64,000 nt of DNA from Microbacterium abyssi (GCF_015277895.1 NZ_CP063815.1:2356001-2420000); one strand, 5' to 3'; shown: positions 8,582 through 16,978, numbered from the stretch's first letter. Translations and numbers: made by a program. Notes: a model not told the origin generated them from the sequence alone.

Positions 8582-9768
8582 TACGAGACTCCCAGCTGGC
8601 TGGAGAGAACCATGACCGCAGCGCCGCGCAGCACGATGTCGTCCTGGCGGGTGAGGCGGATGACCACATCGTCGAAGACGCCCTCGAGCGTGCGGGCGCG
8701 CAGCGTCTCGGTGGCGGCGTGGATGAACGGGCCGTCCAGCAGGTCGGCAGGGCCGGAGAGGACGACCTCGGACAGGTCGAGGGCGGTCACGATCGGCGCC
8801 ACGGCGATCGCCATGCGCGCGCCGGCATCGCGCAGGATCGCATCACGTGACTCCGGGCGCGCCTCGACCTCGTCTCGGAGTCGCGTGACGCTCAGCCACG
8901 CCTCCAGGCAGCCGTCTCTGCCGCAGACGCAGCGCGGGCCGCCGTCCGTGCCGACGACGACGTGGCCGATCTCGCCCGCGGCGAAGCGGCTGCCGACCAG
9001 CGGCTGACTGCCGGCGATCAGGCCGGCGCCGACACCGACACCGATCTTGATGAGGATGAAGTCCGACCGCGCATCGCCGAAGGTGTACTCGGCGAGCACC
9101 GCGGCGTTCGCGTCGTTCCGGGCGAGCACGGGCAGATCGAGGTCGCGCCCGAGCTGCGCCTCCAGTGCGAAATCGGTCCAGCCCAGGTTCGGGGAGCTGA
9201 TGACGACACCGTCAGGCCGCACGACACCCGGGGTGCCGATGCCGACGCCGAGCAGCGCCGTCGTGGCGGCGCCGACGAGCTCGCGCCCGAGGCCCAGCAC
9301 CGCGGCGTAGGCCGCGTCGCCGTCGGACTTCGCCGGACGTGCGACCTCGCGCCGCTGCAGCACGTCTCCGTCCAGGCTGAGCACCGCCCCGCGGAGCACC
9401 TCGGCGTCCGAGAGGTCGAGGCCGATGATCTGGTGGCCCAGCCGGTCGATGTCGATGAGGATGGGGGGCTTGCCGGGGCCCACGGTCTCGCGGATGCCGA
9501 GCTCGACGACGATGCCGTCTGCGATGAACTCGGACACGAGATCGGAGATGGTCACGCGCGTCAGGCCGGTCTCGCGCGACAGGTCGGCACGGCTCATCGA
9601 ACCCGAGTGGTACAGCGTCTGCAGCACCAGCGCCCGGTTGTGCCCGCGTGCGTGCTCGGGAAGGACTTTGGCCCGCGATCGCAGGTGACGCGCCGGCCCG
9701 AAGGCATGCCGCTGGGCGCCGATGTTCTCGGCAGGCGTCGGCTGCTGTGGCTCCCCCGAATCGGACAT
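8581..9768 (-). CDS. ROK-family transcriptional repressor (NagC/XylR type)
   Basis: The 395-aa protein has an N-terminal winged helix (residues about 40-100, with SRADLSRETGLTRVTISDLV as the helix-turn-helix) fused to a sugar-sensing ROK domain with CVCGRDGCLEAW. It probably controls its own operon and responds to GlcNAc or a phosphorylated derivative. Only 5 bases separate its ATG from the stop of the upstream fusion gene. An imperfect palindrome at 9773-9791 overlaps this junction, so it may also repress an internal promoter. Confidence 0.92.
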   Translation of the reverse strand: MSDSGEPQQPTPAENIGAQRHAFGPARHLRSRAKVLPEHARGHNRALVLQTLYHSGSMSRADLSRETGLTRVTISDLVSEFIADGIVVELGIRETVGPGKPPILIDIDRLGHQIIGLDLSDAEVLRGAVLSLDGDVLQRREVARPAKSDGDAAYAAVLGLGRELVGAATTALLGVGIGTPGVVRPDGVVISSPNLGWTDFALEAQLGRDLDLPVLARNDANAAVLAEYTFGDARSDFILIKIGVGVGAGLIAGSQPLVGSRFAAGEIGHVVVGTDGGPRCVCGRDGCLEAWLSVTRLRDEVEARPESRDAILRDAGARMAIAVAPIVTALDLSEVVLSGPADLLDGPFIHAATETLRARTLEGVFDDVVIRLTRQDDIVLRGAAVMVLSSQLGVS

Positions 9769-9772
9769 GTTT

Positions 9773-9791
9773 GTTAGTACACCTTACGAAC
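9773..9791. promoter_or_regulatory. Candidate ROK operator, copy 1
   Basis: The sequence GTTAGTA-CACCT-TACGAAC is a 7-5-7 inverted repeat with one arm mismatch. It overlaps the last codons of the deacylase-hexosaminidase gene and lies a few bases before the ROK repressor ATG. A related element, GTTAG-N7-TACTAA, lies at 14283-14301 at the head of the operon. Operator function is inferred from symmetry, position and recurrence. Confidence 0.5.
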
Positions 9792-12700
9792 AGAGGTTTC
9801 CGCAAGTCGGAGACCCGCGACGAGTTCTTCCACGATCCGCTCGCGATCGGCTGCGCTGATCGGCTTTCCCGGTATATCCGCTCGGCGCTGCTCCGGGGTC
9901 GGGCCGCTGAGCTGACGATACTGCACCCCGGCGGCCGCGAGGCGCCGCAGGTGAGTCGGCAGACGCTGGAGGAAATCCTCCACCTCCCCCGGATCGCCGC
10001 CGGCCCAGAGCCGCTCGGCGACCGCGCTCAGCCGCGGGAACATCGCGAAGTCCACGCGGTCGCGGGTGGGCAGGTGCTCCGTCCAGGTGTTCGCCTGCCC
10101 ACCCGCGACCCCGTCCGGGAGGCGCAGCCCGTACGCATCCTCGATCGTCAACGGCGGGCCCACCGGCACGGGCTCGTCCGGCGACTCCGACTGCCGGTAG
10201 TCGAGATAGACGTTCATGTCGGGGCAGCCGATGACCGGGATGCCGCGGCGCAGCGCCTCCGCCATCGCCACCGGCCCTCGCCAGGCGAGGATGCGGACGC
10301 CGTCCGGAACGACGCCTTCGAGTACCTCATCCCATGCCAGGGCGGTGCGTCCGCGCGAGCGGACGTGGTCGACGAAGTGACGAGTGAACCACGGCTGCAC
10401 CTCGTTCGCTGCGGTGAGCCCGAGTTCCCGCATCCGCCCGGCGACCGCCGGGCTCTGCGCCCACTCGTCGACGGGAACCTCGTCGCCGCCGATTCCGACC
10501 CACGGCGAGTCGAAGATGTCGCACAGTGCGTCGATGGCCGCGCGGCCGAACGCGAGCGCGTCATCCGTCGGCGCGAGGACGCGCGGGTTCACGCCGAACC
10601 GCTCCCACGGTGCGGTGACCGGGTCCCCGATGTCGGTGTTGCCGAGCTCCGGGTAGGCGGCGAGCGCGGCCTGCACGTGACCGGGGAGTTCGACCTCGGG
10701 CACGAGGGTGACGAAGCGCTCTGCGGCGTACTCGACGAGCCCCCGCAGCTCGGCGGTCGTGTAGAAGCCCTCGTGCAGCCCGGGTTCGACGATCGCGAGC
10801 GGGCCGTGACCGCGCTGGGTGGCCTCGCGTCGCGCGCCGGCCTCGGTGAGGCGGGGGTATGCCGGCACCTCGAATCGCCAGCCCTGGTCGTCGGTGAGGT
10901 GCAGGTGGAGGACGTTGAGGTGGTGCGCCGCCAGCAGGTCGATGAGGCGGCGGATGTCATCGGCCGGCCGGAAGTGGCGTGCGACGTCGAGCATCGCCCC
11001 GCGCCATCCGTACGCCGGTGCGCCCTGCCAGGTGCCGGCCGGGATGCAGGTCGATCGAGAGGGCGGTTCAGCACGGTTCGGAGCGTCGGCACCGTGCTCG
11101 AGCGCCCTTTCGACACCGGCTCCCCCGGTTTCGGGTGCGATCAGCTGCCGGAGAGTCGTCGCCGCCCGGAAGACGCCGACGGGGGCGGCGCCGGTGAGCT
11201 CGACACGATCGGCGGTGACGTCGATGCGGAAAGCCTCCTCACCGCCGACGGCGGCATCCACTCGGAGCACGATCGGCGCGGCGTCCGGCGCCGGGTCGGC
11301 GACCAGATCCAGGCTCTCGCGCAGTCGTGCGGCGACCGCGGCGAGCTCGGCGGGGGCTTCGACCGGAGTGTCGCGGCGCAGCCGGAACGGCAGCGCCTGC
11401 GCATCGATCGCGGCTTTCACCAGCGGCACCGTCGCACGGTGCGGCGGCGGCGGCATGCGAAGCGCGCGTCCGGGCGTCGCGCCGGTGACGTCACCATCCG
11501 AGACGACCGGGATGCCGGCGACGAGCACCTCGACGATCCCGGTCGGCGTCGCACGCGGGTCGTCGAAGGTGGCGCCGGCGGCGATCGTGTCGGGATCGAA
11601 GAGCACGAGGTCGGCGGTGGCGCCTTCGCGGATGACACCGCGAGGCGCATCTCCGCGATGCAGGCCGAGCCGGCGGGCGGGCGTGCCGGAGAGGTGCTGC
11701 ACGGCCTGCTCCAGGCTGAGCACGCCGAGTTCGCGCACGTAGTGGCCGAGGTAGCGCGGGAACGTGCCGAAGCCGCGCGGGTGCGGCTTCGCGCCGATCA
11801 GGATGCCGTCGCTGCCGCCTGTGTGGCGGGGGTGACGCATGATGGCGCGGACGTTCGCCTCGTCACCGATGTGCATGAGGATGCCGGTGGCGCCGGCATC
11901 CGCCACGATCGTGTCGAGCACGATGTCGACCGCGCGACGGCCCTCGTCCGCCGCGATCTGCGCGACCGTGCGCCCGACGAGACCGGCGAGGGCCGCATTG
12001 GCGGTGCCGGAGATCTCGATCTGCGACCAGTCCGCGCGCTCGCCGTGGAAGCCGTCGCAGCCGATCTCCTCGAGCTCGACGCGCACCCGCTCGCGCTCGT
12101 CGGAGTCCAGGGCGCGGATCGCCGTGATCAGATCGCCTCCCTCCGCGAGCCTGCTGGGCAGCAGTGCCGAGAGCGTCGTCGCGCCGGGCAGGTACGGGTA
12201 GGTGTCGAGGGTGACGTCCACCCCGTCCGCGACGGCGTCGTCGACCAGGGCGAGCAGGTCGGCGGCGCGACCGCGATTGGGCGCGAAGTTCATGGTGGCG
12301 TGGGTGAGGTGGACGGCGCAGCCCGTGCGGCGGCCGATGTCGAGAACCTCGCGATAGGCGTCCAGCGCTCCCCCGCCGTAACTGCGCGTATGCGGGGCCC
12401 AGTAACCGCCGCGCTCGGCCACGACGCGGCAGAGCGCCTCGAGCTCGTCCGTGGAGGCGTACATGCCGGGCGTGTAGGTGAGGCCGCTCGACATGCCGAA
12501 CGCGCCGGCGTCCAGCGCCGCTCCGAGCTGCGTGCACATCGCCTCGATCTCGCTCGGCGTCGCCGGCCGGTTCGCGTGCCCGACGGTCATCATCCGCAGG
12601 TTGCCCTGCGGCACGAGCACGGCGGCGTTCGCGGTGGTCGCGTCGTCGATCGCGGTGAGCAGGTCGTCCATCGTCCGCCACGGGACGTCGGCGGGCGATC

Positions 12701-13088
12701 CGTTCCAGCCGGCGATCTGCGCGGGGATGACGGATGCCGCGGCGTCGTCGAGCGGCGCGTAGCCGAGCCCGTCCTGGCCGAGGACCTCGGTCGTGACGCC
12801 CTGGCGGATCTTCGCCTGATGCGCCGCGCCCCTCAGCACGGCGAGGTCGCTGTGCGCGTGCATGTCGATGAACCCGGGGGCGAGGACGAGACCGTCCGCG
12901 GCGACCTCGACGGCGCCGTCCGGCAGCTCGAGGGTGCGCTCGTCGCCGGCGCGGAGGACGGCGACGATCCGCTCGCCCTCGACCGCGACATCGGCGGCGT
13001 ACCGCGCCGCGCCGGTGCCGTCGACGACGGTCGCACCGCGATAGACCCGTACGCGCCCCGCGGCTGCGTGATCGCTGCTCAGAAGCAT
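9774..13088 (-). CDS. Bifunctional N-acyl-D-amino-acid deacylase / GH20 beta-N-acetylhexosaminidase fusion
   Basis: The 1104-aa product joins two enzymes that are normally separate. Residues about 10-545 form a D-aminoacylase-type amidohydrolase: FIDMHAHSD (metal ligands H77, H79), SSGLTYTPGMYAS, HLTHATMNF, GSDGI and the HPRGFGTFPR segment. The position usually occupied by a metal-bridging Cys (family NCG) reads QDG at 105-107. Residues about 560-1050 form a GH20 hexosaminidase: HLHLTDDQGWR, the catalytic Asp869-Glu870 pair in GIGGDEVP, and GGQANTWTEH. No signal peptide or membrane segment is seen, so it should be cytoplasmic. I chose the ATG at 13088; an open frame continues upstream but lacks similarity. 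It overlaps the previous gene by 10 bases. The frame is uninterrupted through the junction, so this is a true fusion in the sequence given. Confidence 0.92.
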   Translation of the reverse strand: MLLSSDHAAAGRVRVYRGATVVDGTGAARYAADVAVEGERIVAVLRAGDERTLELPDGAVEVAADGLVLAPGFIDMHAHSDLAVLRGAAHQAKIRQGVTTEVLGQDGLGYAPLDDAAASVIPAQIAGWNGSPADVPWRTMDDLLTAIDDATTANAAVLVPQGNLRMMTVGHANRPATPSEIEAMCTQLGAALDAGAFGMSSGLTYTPGMYASTDELEALCRVVAERGGYWAPHTRSYGGGALDAYREVLDIGRRTGCAVHLTHATMNFAPNRGRAADLLALVDDAVADGVDVTLDTYPYLPGATTLSALLPSRLAEGGDLITAIRALDSDERERVRVELEEIGCDGFHGERADWSQIEISGTANAALAGLVGRTVAQIAADEGRRAVDIVLDTIVADAGATGILMHIGDEANVRAIMRHPRHTGGSDGILIGAKPHPRGFGTFPRYLGHYVRELGVLSLEQAVQHLSGTPARRLGLHRGDAPRGVIREGATADLVLFDPDTIAAGATFDDPRATPTGIVEVLVAGIPVVSDGDVTGATPGRALRMPPPPHRATVPLVKAAIDAQALPFRLRRDTPVEAPAELAAVAARLRESLDLVADPAPDAAPIVLRVDAAVGGEEAFRIDVTADRVELTGAAPVGVFRAATTLRQLIAPETGGAGVERALEHGADAPNRAEPPSRSTCIPAGTWQGAPAYGWRGAMLDVARHFRPADDIRRLIDLLAAHHLNVLHLHLTDDQGWRFEVPAYPRLTEAGARREATQRGHGPLAIVEPGLHEGFYTTAELRGLVEYAAERFVTLVPEVELPGHVQAALAAYPELGNTDIGDPVTAPWERFGVNPRVLAPTDDALAFGRAAIDALCDIFDSPWVGIGGDEVPVDEWAQSPAVAGRMRELGLTAANEVQPWFTRHFVDHVRSRGRTALAWDEVLEGVVPDGVRILAWRGPVAMAEALRRGIPVIGCPDMNVYLDYRQSESPDEPVPVGPPLTIEDAYGLRLPDGVAGGQANTWTEHLPTRDRVDFAMFPRLSAVAERLWAGGDPGEVEDFLQRLPTHLRRLAAAGVQYRQLSGPTPEQRRADIPGKPISAADRERIVEELVAGLRLAETSVRKVY

Positions 13089-14296
13089 GTCGCCACCGCA
13101 CCGATCACGCGCGGGTCGTCGGCATCGGGGTCGTCGATCAGCGGGATGACGCGCCATTTGTCGAACGCCGTGCAGGGGTGCGAGAGTCCGAGGCGCACGA
13201 CCGCGCCCACTGGTGCCTCCGCGCCCGGTTCGAGGTGCAGGAACGCGTGCTGGTCGTTCAGCGCGGTGATCTCGCCCCGGACGGACTGCGGCACCGGGAG
13301 GTCGATGTCGAAGGGGACGTCGCGACGGCCGGCGTCCAGCAGGGCGAGGCCGGGCTCGGGCTGCGACACGACGCGCGCCCAGGCGTGCATGGCCGAGCGC
13401 AGCGGCGCGGTGCCCGTCAGCGGACCGAACGGCGACATCCGCGAGTAGAAGCCGTCGTCGTGGATCTGGAAGGCGCCCGATCGCAGCACGATCTCGGCCT
13501 CGTCCCCCAGCGGCGCGAGGACGGCGGCCGCCCGATCGGGGAACGCGCTACCGCCCGCGGTGAGGATGGGCCGGGCGACGCCCGGGTAGGACAGTCGCCC
13601 GTGCAGTTCGACGATCGTGCCGAGGTACGCGTCGACGGCCTGCACGGATTCCGCGCTGCGGTCGGGCCCGAACGGGCCCTCGTAGCCGCCGACGCCCGTC
13701 AAGCGGAGGCCGGGGGCGTCGGTGATGGCCTGTGCGATCCGCTCCCCCTCATCGACGGTTCGCGCGCCGGTGCGTCCGCCGGCGCCGCCGAGCTCGACGA
13801 GGACGTCGAGCGGATGCCGCGGTTCGATGCCCGCGCTCGCGAGCAGAGCGACGGAATCCGTCGAGTCGACCCAGCAGATGATCCGCAGATCGGGGTCTGC
13901 GATGAGCGCTCTGCCGAGGTCGGCGGCGGCCGCGGCATCCGTCACGGCGTTCGCGATGAACACGCGGCGCACTCCCGCTTCGATGGCGACTGACGCCTGC
14001 CACGGCGTGGCGACCGTGATGCCCCAGGCACCGGCATCCAGCAGTCGCTGCCAGAGCGCCGGTGCCATCGTGGTCTTGCCGTGCGGCGCGAGCACGACCC
14101 CGGCGGCTGCGGCCCAGTCGAGCACGGTGCGCTCGTTGTGCTCGAGGGCGTCCGCATGCACGGTCATCACCGGGGTGCTGAACTCCGAGAGCCTCAGATC
14201 GGCATCCGCGATCTCGGACAGGCGCCTGCCGTGCGCCCGCGCGGGGAACGCCTTCGCCCACGTGCCGACGACCGGATCCGGAATTAGTAGAGGCAT
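13079..14296 (-). CDS. D-serine dehydratase / D-threonine aldolase-like PLP enzyme
   Basis: This 405-aa fold-type III PLP enzyme has an alanine-racemase-like barrel with the PLP lysine in APHGKTTMAP (residue about 73). Its C-terminal domain contains SHPCTAFDKW, where the His and Cys match the zinc ligands of eukaryotic-type D-serine dehydratases. It would eliminate water and ammonia from D-serine, D-threonine or a similar D-amino acid to give a 2-oxoacid via an enamine/imine. The divergent ridA gene encodes the protein class that hydrolyses such intermediates. It is the first gene of the five-gene operon, and its start codon lies within the candidate operator at 14283-14301. Confidence 0.87.
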   Translation of the reverse strand: MPLLIPDPVVGTWAKAFPARAHGRRLSEIADADLRLSEFSTPVMTVHADALEHNERTVLDWAAAAGVVLAPHGKTTMAPALWQRLLDAGAWGITVATPWQASVAIEAGVRRVFIANAVTDAAAAADLGRALIADPDLRIICWVDSTDSVALLASAGIEPRHPLDVLVELGGAGGRTGARTVDEGERIAQAITDAPGLRLTGVGGYEGPFGPDRSAESVQAVDAYLGTIVELHGRLSYPGVARPILTAGGSAFPDRAAAVLAPLGDEAEIVLRSGAFQIHDDGFYSRMSPFGPLTGTAPLRSAMHAWARVVSQPEPGLALLDAGRRDVPFDIDLPVPQSVRGEITALNDQHAFLHLEPGAEAPVGAVVRLGLSHPCTAFDKWRVIPLIDDPDADDPRVIGAVATCF

Positions 14297-14301
14297 CTAA
14301 C
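14283..14301. promoter_or_regulatory. Candidate ROK operator, copy 2
   Basis: On the minus strand the sequence reads GTTAG-N7-TACTAA and covers the ATG of the D-serine-dehydratase-like gene. It resembles the palindrome at 9773-9791 in both arms (GTTAG and TAC-N-AA). It lies about 21 bases before the divergent ridA start, so a protein bound here could control both directions. No conventional ribosome site precedes either start, which raises the possibility of leaderless transcripts. Confidence 0.45.
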
Positions 14302-14321
14302 AAGGCTACTAGGCTGTGGGC

Positions 14322-14729
14322 ATGAGCACGAAGACCCGAGTCACGACAGACGCCGCACCGGCACCCGCCCACACCTTCTCGCAGGGAGTCCGCAAGGGCC
14401 CGTTCGTCCAGGTGTCCGGCCAGGGCCCGGTCGATCCGTCGAGCGGCGAGTACCTCTTCGAGGGCGACGTCGCCGCCCAGACCACGCGCACCCTGGAGAA
14501 CGTCAAGGCGATCGTCGAGGCCTCGGGCGCGACCTTCGATGACGTCGTCATGCTGCGCGTCTACCTCACGCAGCGCTCGGACTTCGCGGCGATGAACGAC
14601 GCGTACGGCGAGTTCGTCACAGCGCACACGCCCAGCGGCGTGCTGCCCTCGCGCACCACAGTGTTCACCGGCCTCCCCCGCGAGGAGATGCTCGTGGAGA
14701 TCGACGGGATCGCGATCGTCGAAGGCTGA
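14322..14729 (+). CDS. ridA: RidA family enamine/imine deaminase
   Basis: The 135-aa product belongs to the YjgF/YER057c/UK114 fold. It shows FVQVSGQGPVDP, a central TRTLENVKAIVEASG segment, and the arginine in LPSRTTVFTGLP that holds the carboxylate of the imine substrate, followed by LVEIDGIAIV. RidA proteins hydrolyse reactive 2-aminoacrylate-type intermediates released by PLP dehydratases. Here it is divergent from, and 25 bases away from, just such an enzyme. The ATG at 14322 is preferred over a GTG two codons earlier. A hairpin at 14735-14762 follows the gene. Confidence 0.93.
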   Translation: MSTKTRVTTDAAPAPAHTFSQGVRKGPFVQVSGQGPVDPSSGEYLFEGDVAAQTTRTLENVKAIVEASGATFDDVVMLRVYLTQRSDFAAMNDAYGEFVTAHTPSGVLPSRTTVFTGLPREEMLVEIDGIAIVEG

Positions 14730-14734
14730 CCAGG

Positions 14735-14762
14735 CGACGATGGGTCAATCTCCCCATCGTCG
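14735..14762 (+). terminator. Hairpin terminator after ridA
   Basis: CGACGATGGG and CCCATCGTCG form a perfect 10-bp stem with an 8-base loop, 5 bases after the ridA stop. Only a short TT follows, which is usual for high-GC actinobacteria. Confidence 0.65.
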
Positions 14763-14844
14763 TTCCGCGGTGAGTGTGTTTGACTGACTCACCGACCGGA
14801 GAATCGCACAGCACTTCGCCGTGCCACCAATGAGGGAAGAACAC

Positions 14845-15324
14845 ATGAACCGCCGTATCGCCGCATTCGCCATCGCCAGCGTCGCCATCCTCGGACTCAC
14901 CGCCTGCTCGGGCGGTGCCCCGGAGGACACCGCGAACGACTCGGCCGACTCGGGTGACTCGGCCCCCGCGGAGGAGACGACAACCGACCAGTCGGTCGAA
15001 GATGCCTGTGGCATCGTCATTCCGCAGCTGACCGAGGCCAGCACCGCGATGTCCGAGATCGACATGACCGCCGCCGAGGCCGACCCGCAGGCGACCGTCG
15101 ATCAGTTCAACAGCTTCGTCGGGACGCTCGGCGAGACCGTCGACAGCGTCTCGAACGCCGAGGTCAAGGAGGCCACGGCCGCCGTCTACGAGGACTTCAC
15201 GGCCCTCGGCGACCTGCTCACCAAGGTCGTCGTCGAGCAGGACATGTCCGCGGCCGGCGAGCTCAGCGCCATCACGGGCGACGTGACCGCATCGGCGACC
15301 GCGCTCCAGGAGCTGTGCAGCTGA
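14845..15324 (+). CDS. Small secreted lipoprotein of unknown function
   Basis: The 159-aa product begins with a lipoprotein signal: positive MNRR, a hydrophobic core, and lipobox LTAC with Cys21 as the lipidation site. A Ser/Asp/Glu/Thr-rich linker (about 22-52) leads to a mainly helical, Ala/Glu/Asp-rich domain with two cysteines (DACG and ELCS at the extreme C-terminus) that could form a disulfide. No enzyme motif is visible. The ATG at 14845 follows a GAGGGAAG ribosome site. A strong terminator follows. Confidence 0.82.
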   Translation: MNRRIAAFAIASVAILGLTACSGGAPEDTANDSADSGDSAPAEETTTDQSVEDACGIVIPQLTEASTAMSEIDMTAAEADPQATVDQFNSFVGTLGETVDSVSNAEVKEATAAVYEDFTALGDLLTKVVVEQDMSAAGELSAITGDVTASATALQELCS

Positions 15325-15339
15325 TCATCACCGCCTGAA

Positions 15340-15379
15340 CCGAGAGGCCCCGGGATCTTCGGATCCCGGGGCCTCTCGG
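15340..15379 (+). terminator. Strong terminator with UUCG tetraloop
   Basis: A perfect 18-bp stem starting CCGAGAGGCC and closing with GGCCTCTCGG is capped by a TTCG loop between C and G, the exceptionally stable cUUCGg tetraloop. It sits 15 bases after the lipoprotein stop and before the L,D-transpeptidase promoter region. Confidence 0.9.
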
Positions 15380-15460
15380 GTTGCGGAACCGTTGCTTCCC
15401 TGTTATCACGCGACCCGTATGATGGGGGGAATGTCGCGTTGAATCACGGGGGGTGAATTC

Positions 15461-16903
15461 GTGACCGATCTTGTTGCAGCACCGGGTGCAGACACGGCCC
15501 AGACCACCATCATCACAGGGACTCTGCCACCGAACGACGGTGACAGACCGCTGGCGTGGGCACCGTACGAACCCGCTCCGAAGAAGCGTCGGACCGGCCT
15601 CTGGGTAGGCCTGGGCGTCGGGGCGCTGCTCATCGCCGCCGGTGCGGCATCGATGGTTCTGATCGCGCCGGGCACCACCATCGCCGGCATCCCCGTCGGC
15701 GGGCTCACGCCCGGGGCCGCCGCCGATGCCGTCAGCTCCCGTCTCGCTGACGTGGAGATCGCGTTCACAGACGCCAGCGGCGACCCCTCCGTCACCGGCG
15801 CTGACCTGGGCGCATCCGTCGACGCCGTGGCGCTGGCGAATGAGGCGTTCGCCGAGCACCCGATGTGGAACCTCGGCGCGTGGATGCCCGAGCCGATCGC
15901 CGCCGACATCACACTCGACACCGAGGTCGCCCACGACAAGCTCCGCTCGCTGCTGCCTACGACCTACGAGGATGCCGTCGACGCCGGCGTCGTCTTCGAC
16001 GCCGCTTCCAAGTCGTACGTGACCACTCCGGCCGAATCCGGCACCGGCGTCGATCTCGACGCTCTGATCGGCTCGATCGCTGCGACGATCACCGGGGGCG
16101 GCGACGTCGTGACCTACTCCGGTGCTCCGGCTGAAGCCCCGGCCGCCGTCAGCGATGCCGAGGCGACGACCGTCGCCGACCAGCTGAACACCATGCTCGG
16201 CTCCCTCGGGTTCTACGTGGGCGAGGAGCGCACGGTGCCGGTGGGACCCGCTGTCGCTGCGACCTGGCTCGAGGTCGTCGACGATGATGGCGAGCTGCGC
16301 ATCACGGCCGACGAGACCGCGATCCAGGAGACAGTCGACAAGCTGCCCGGGCTCGTGAACCGCGAACCCGTGGACGCCGAGGTCGTCGTCAACTCCGGCG
16401 GCGACGTGCTCAGCGAGGTCACCGCCGGAGTCAACGGCCGCGAGCTCGGCGATGTCAGCCAGGCCGCATCGGAGTTCGCGGAGCAGCTGCAGAACGGCGA
16501 CGCGGCCTACGCGCTCGAGGTGACGGAGCCCGAGTTCGCCACGACGACGCTGCACCGTTACATCGACCTGAACCTCAGCAACCAGCGCGCGGTCCTGTAC
16601 CAGAACGGCAACGTGGTGCACTCCTGGGCGATCTCGTCGGGCCTGCCGGCCACGCCGACCCCCACGGGCAACTTCACCGTGTTCGCGCACACCCGCATCC
16701 AGGACATGGTCGGCCGCGACTACGTCACCGAGGACGTGCCGTTCAACACCTGGTTCGCGCCGGACATCGCCTTCCACGGCGCCTACTGGCACAACAACTT
16801 CGGCACCCAGATGAGCCACGGCTGCGTGAACATGCCGGTGTGGCAGGCCGAGTACGTCTACAACTGGGCCCCCGTTGGCACCGAGGTCTCCGTCCACTGG
16901 TGA
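15461..16903 (+). CDS. L,D-transpeptidase with VanW-like / PG-binding repeats
   Basis: The 480-aa enzyme has a proline-containing cytoplasmic tail, one membrane anchor (residues about 46-70), and two extracellular PG-binding-type segments (about 75-340, including GTTIAGIPVGGLT). The C-terminal YkuD catalytic domain (about 360-480) carries the HGAYWHNNF and SHGCVNMP motifs with nucleophile Cys455. It should form 3-3 cross-links in peptidoglycan or attach proteins to it, acting outside the membrane. The start is the GTG at 15461. It converges on icd, with a shared hairpin between the two genes. Confidence 0.94.
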   Translation: MTDLVAAPGADTAQTTIITGTLPPNDGDRPLAWAPYEPAPKKRRTGLWVGLGVGALLIAAGAASMVLIAPGTTIAGIPVGGLTPGAAADAVSSRLADVEIAFTDASGDPSVTGADLGASVDAVALANEAFAEHPMWNLGAWMPEPIAADITLDTEVAHDKLRSLLPTTYEDAVDAGVVFDAASKSYVTTPAESGTGVDLDALIGSIAATITGGGDVVTYSGAPAEAPAAVSDAEATTVADQLNTMLGSLGFYVGEERTVPVGPAVAATWLEVVDDDGELRITADETAIQETVDKLPGLVNREPVDAEVVVNSGGDVLSEVTAGVNGRELGDVSQAASEFAEQLQNGDAAYALEVTEPEFATTTLHRYIDLNLSNQRAVLYQNGNVVHSWAISSGLPATPTPTGNFTVFAHTRIQDMVGRDYVTEDVPFNTWFAPDIAFHGAYWHNNFGTQMSHGCVNMPVWQAEYVYNWAPVGTEVSVHW

Positions 16904-16934
16904 GACTCGCCCGCCGCATGGCCCGGAGACGCGA

Positions 16935-16964
16935 GTGGGGCGGATGCCGCAGCATCCGCCCCAC
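16935..16964. terminator. Bidirectional terminator between L,D-transpeptidase and icd
   Basis: GTGGGGCGGATGC and GCATCCGCCCCAC form a 13-bp stem with loop CGCA. The hairpin lies between two convergent genes and could serve both strands. Confidence 0.82.
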
Positions 16965-16978
16965 CCTTCGTTCTTCCC

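Noticed and set aside
15272..16897. 541-codon minus-strand open frame opposite the L,D-transpeptidase gene
   Set aside because: The opposite strand encodes a complete YkuD enzyme with catalytic motifs. This frame has no motif and crosses the strong terminator at 15340-15379.
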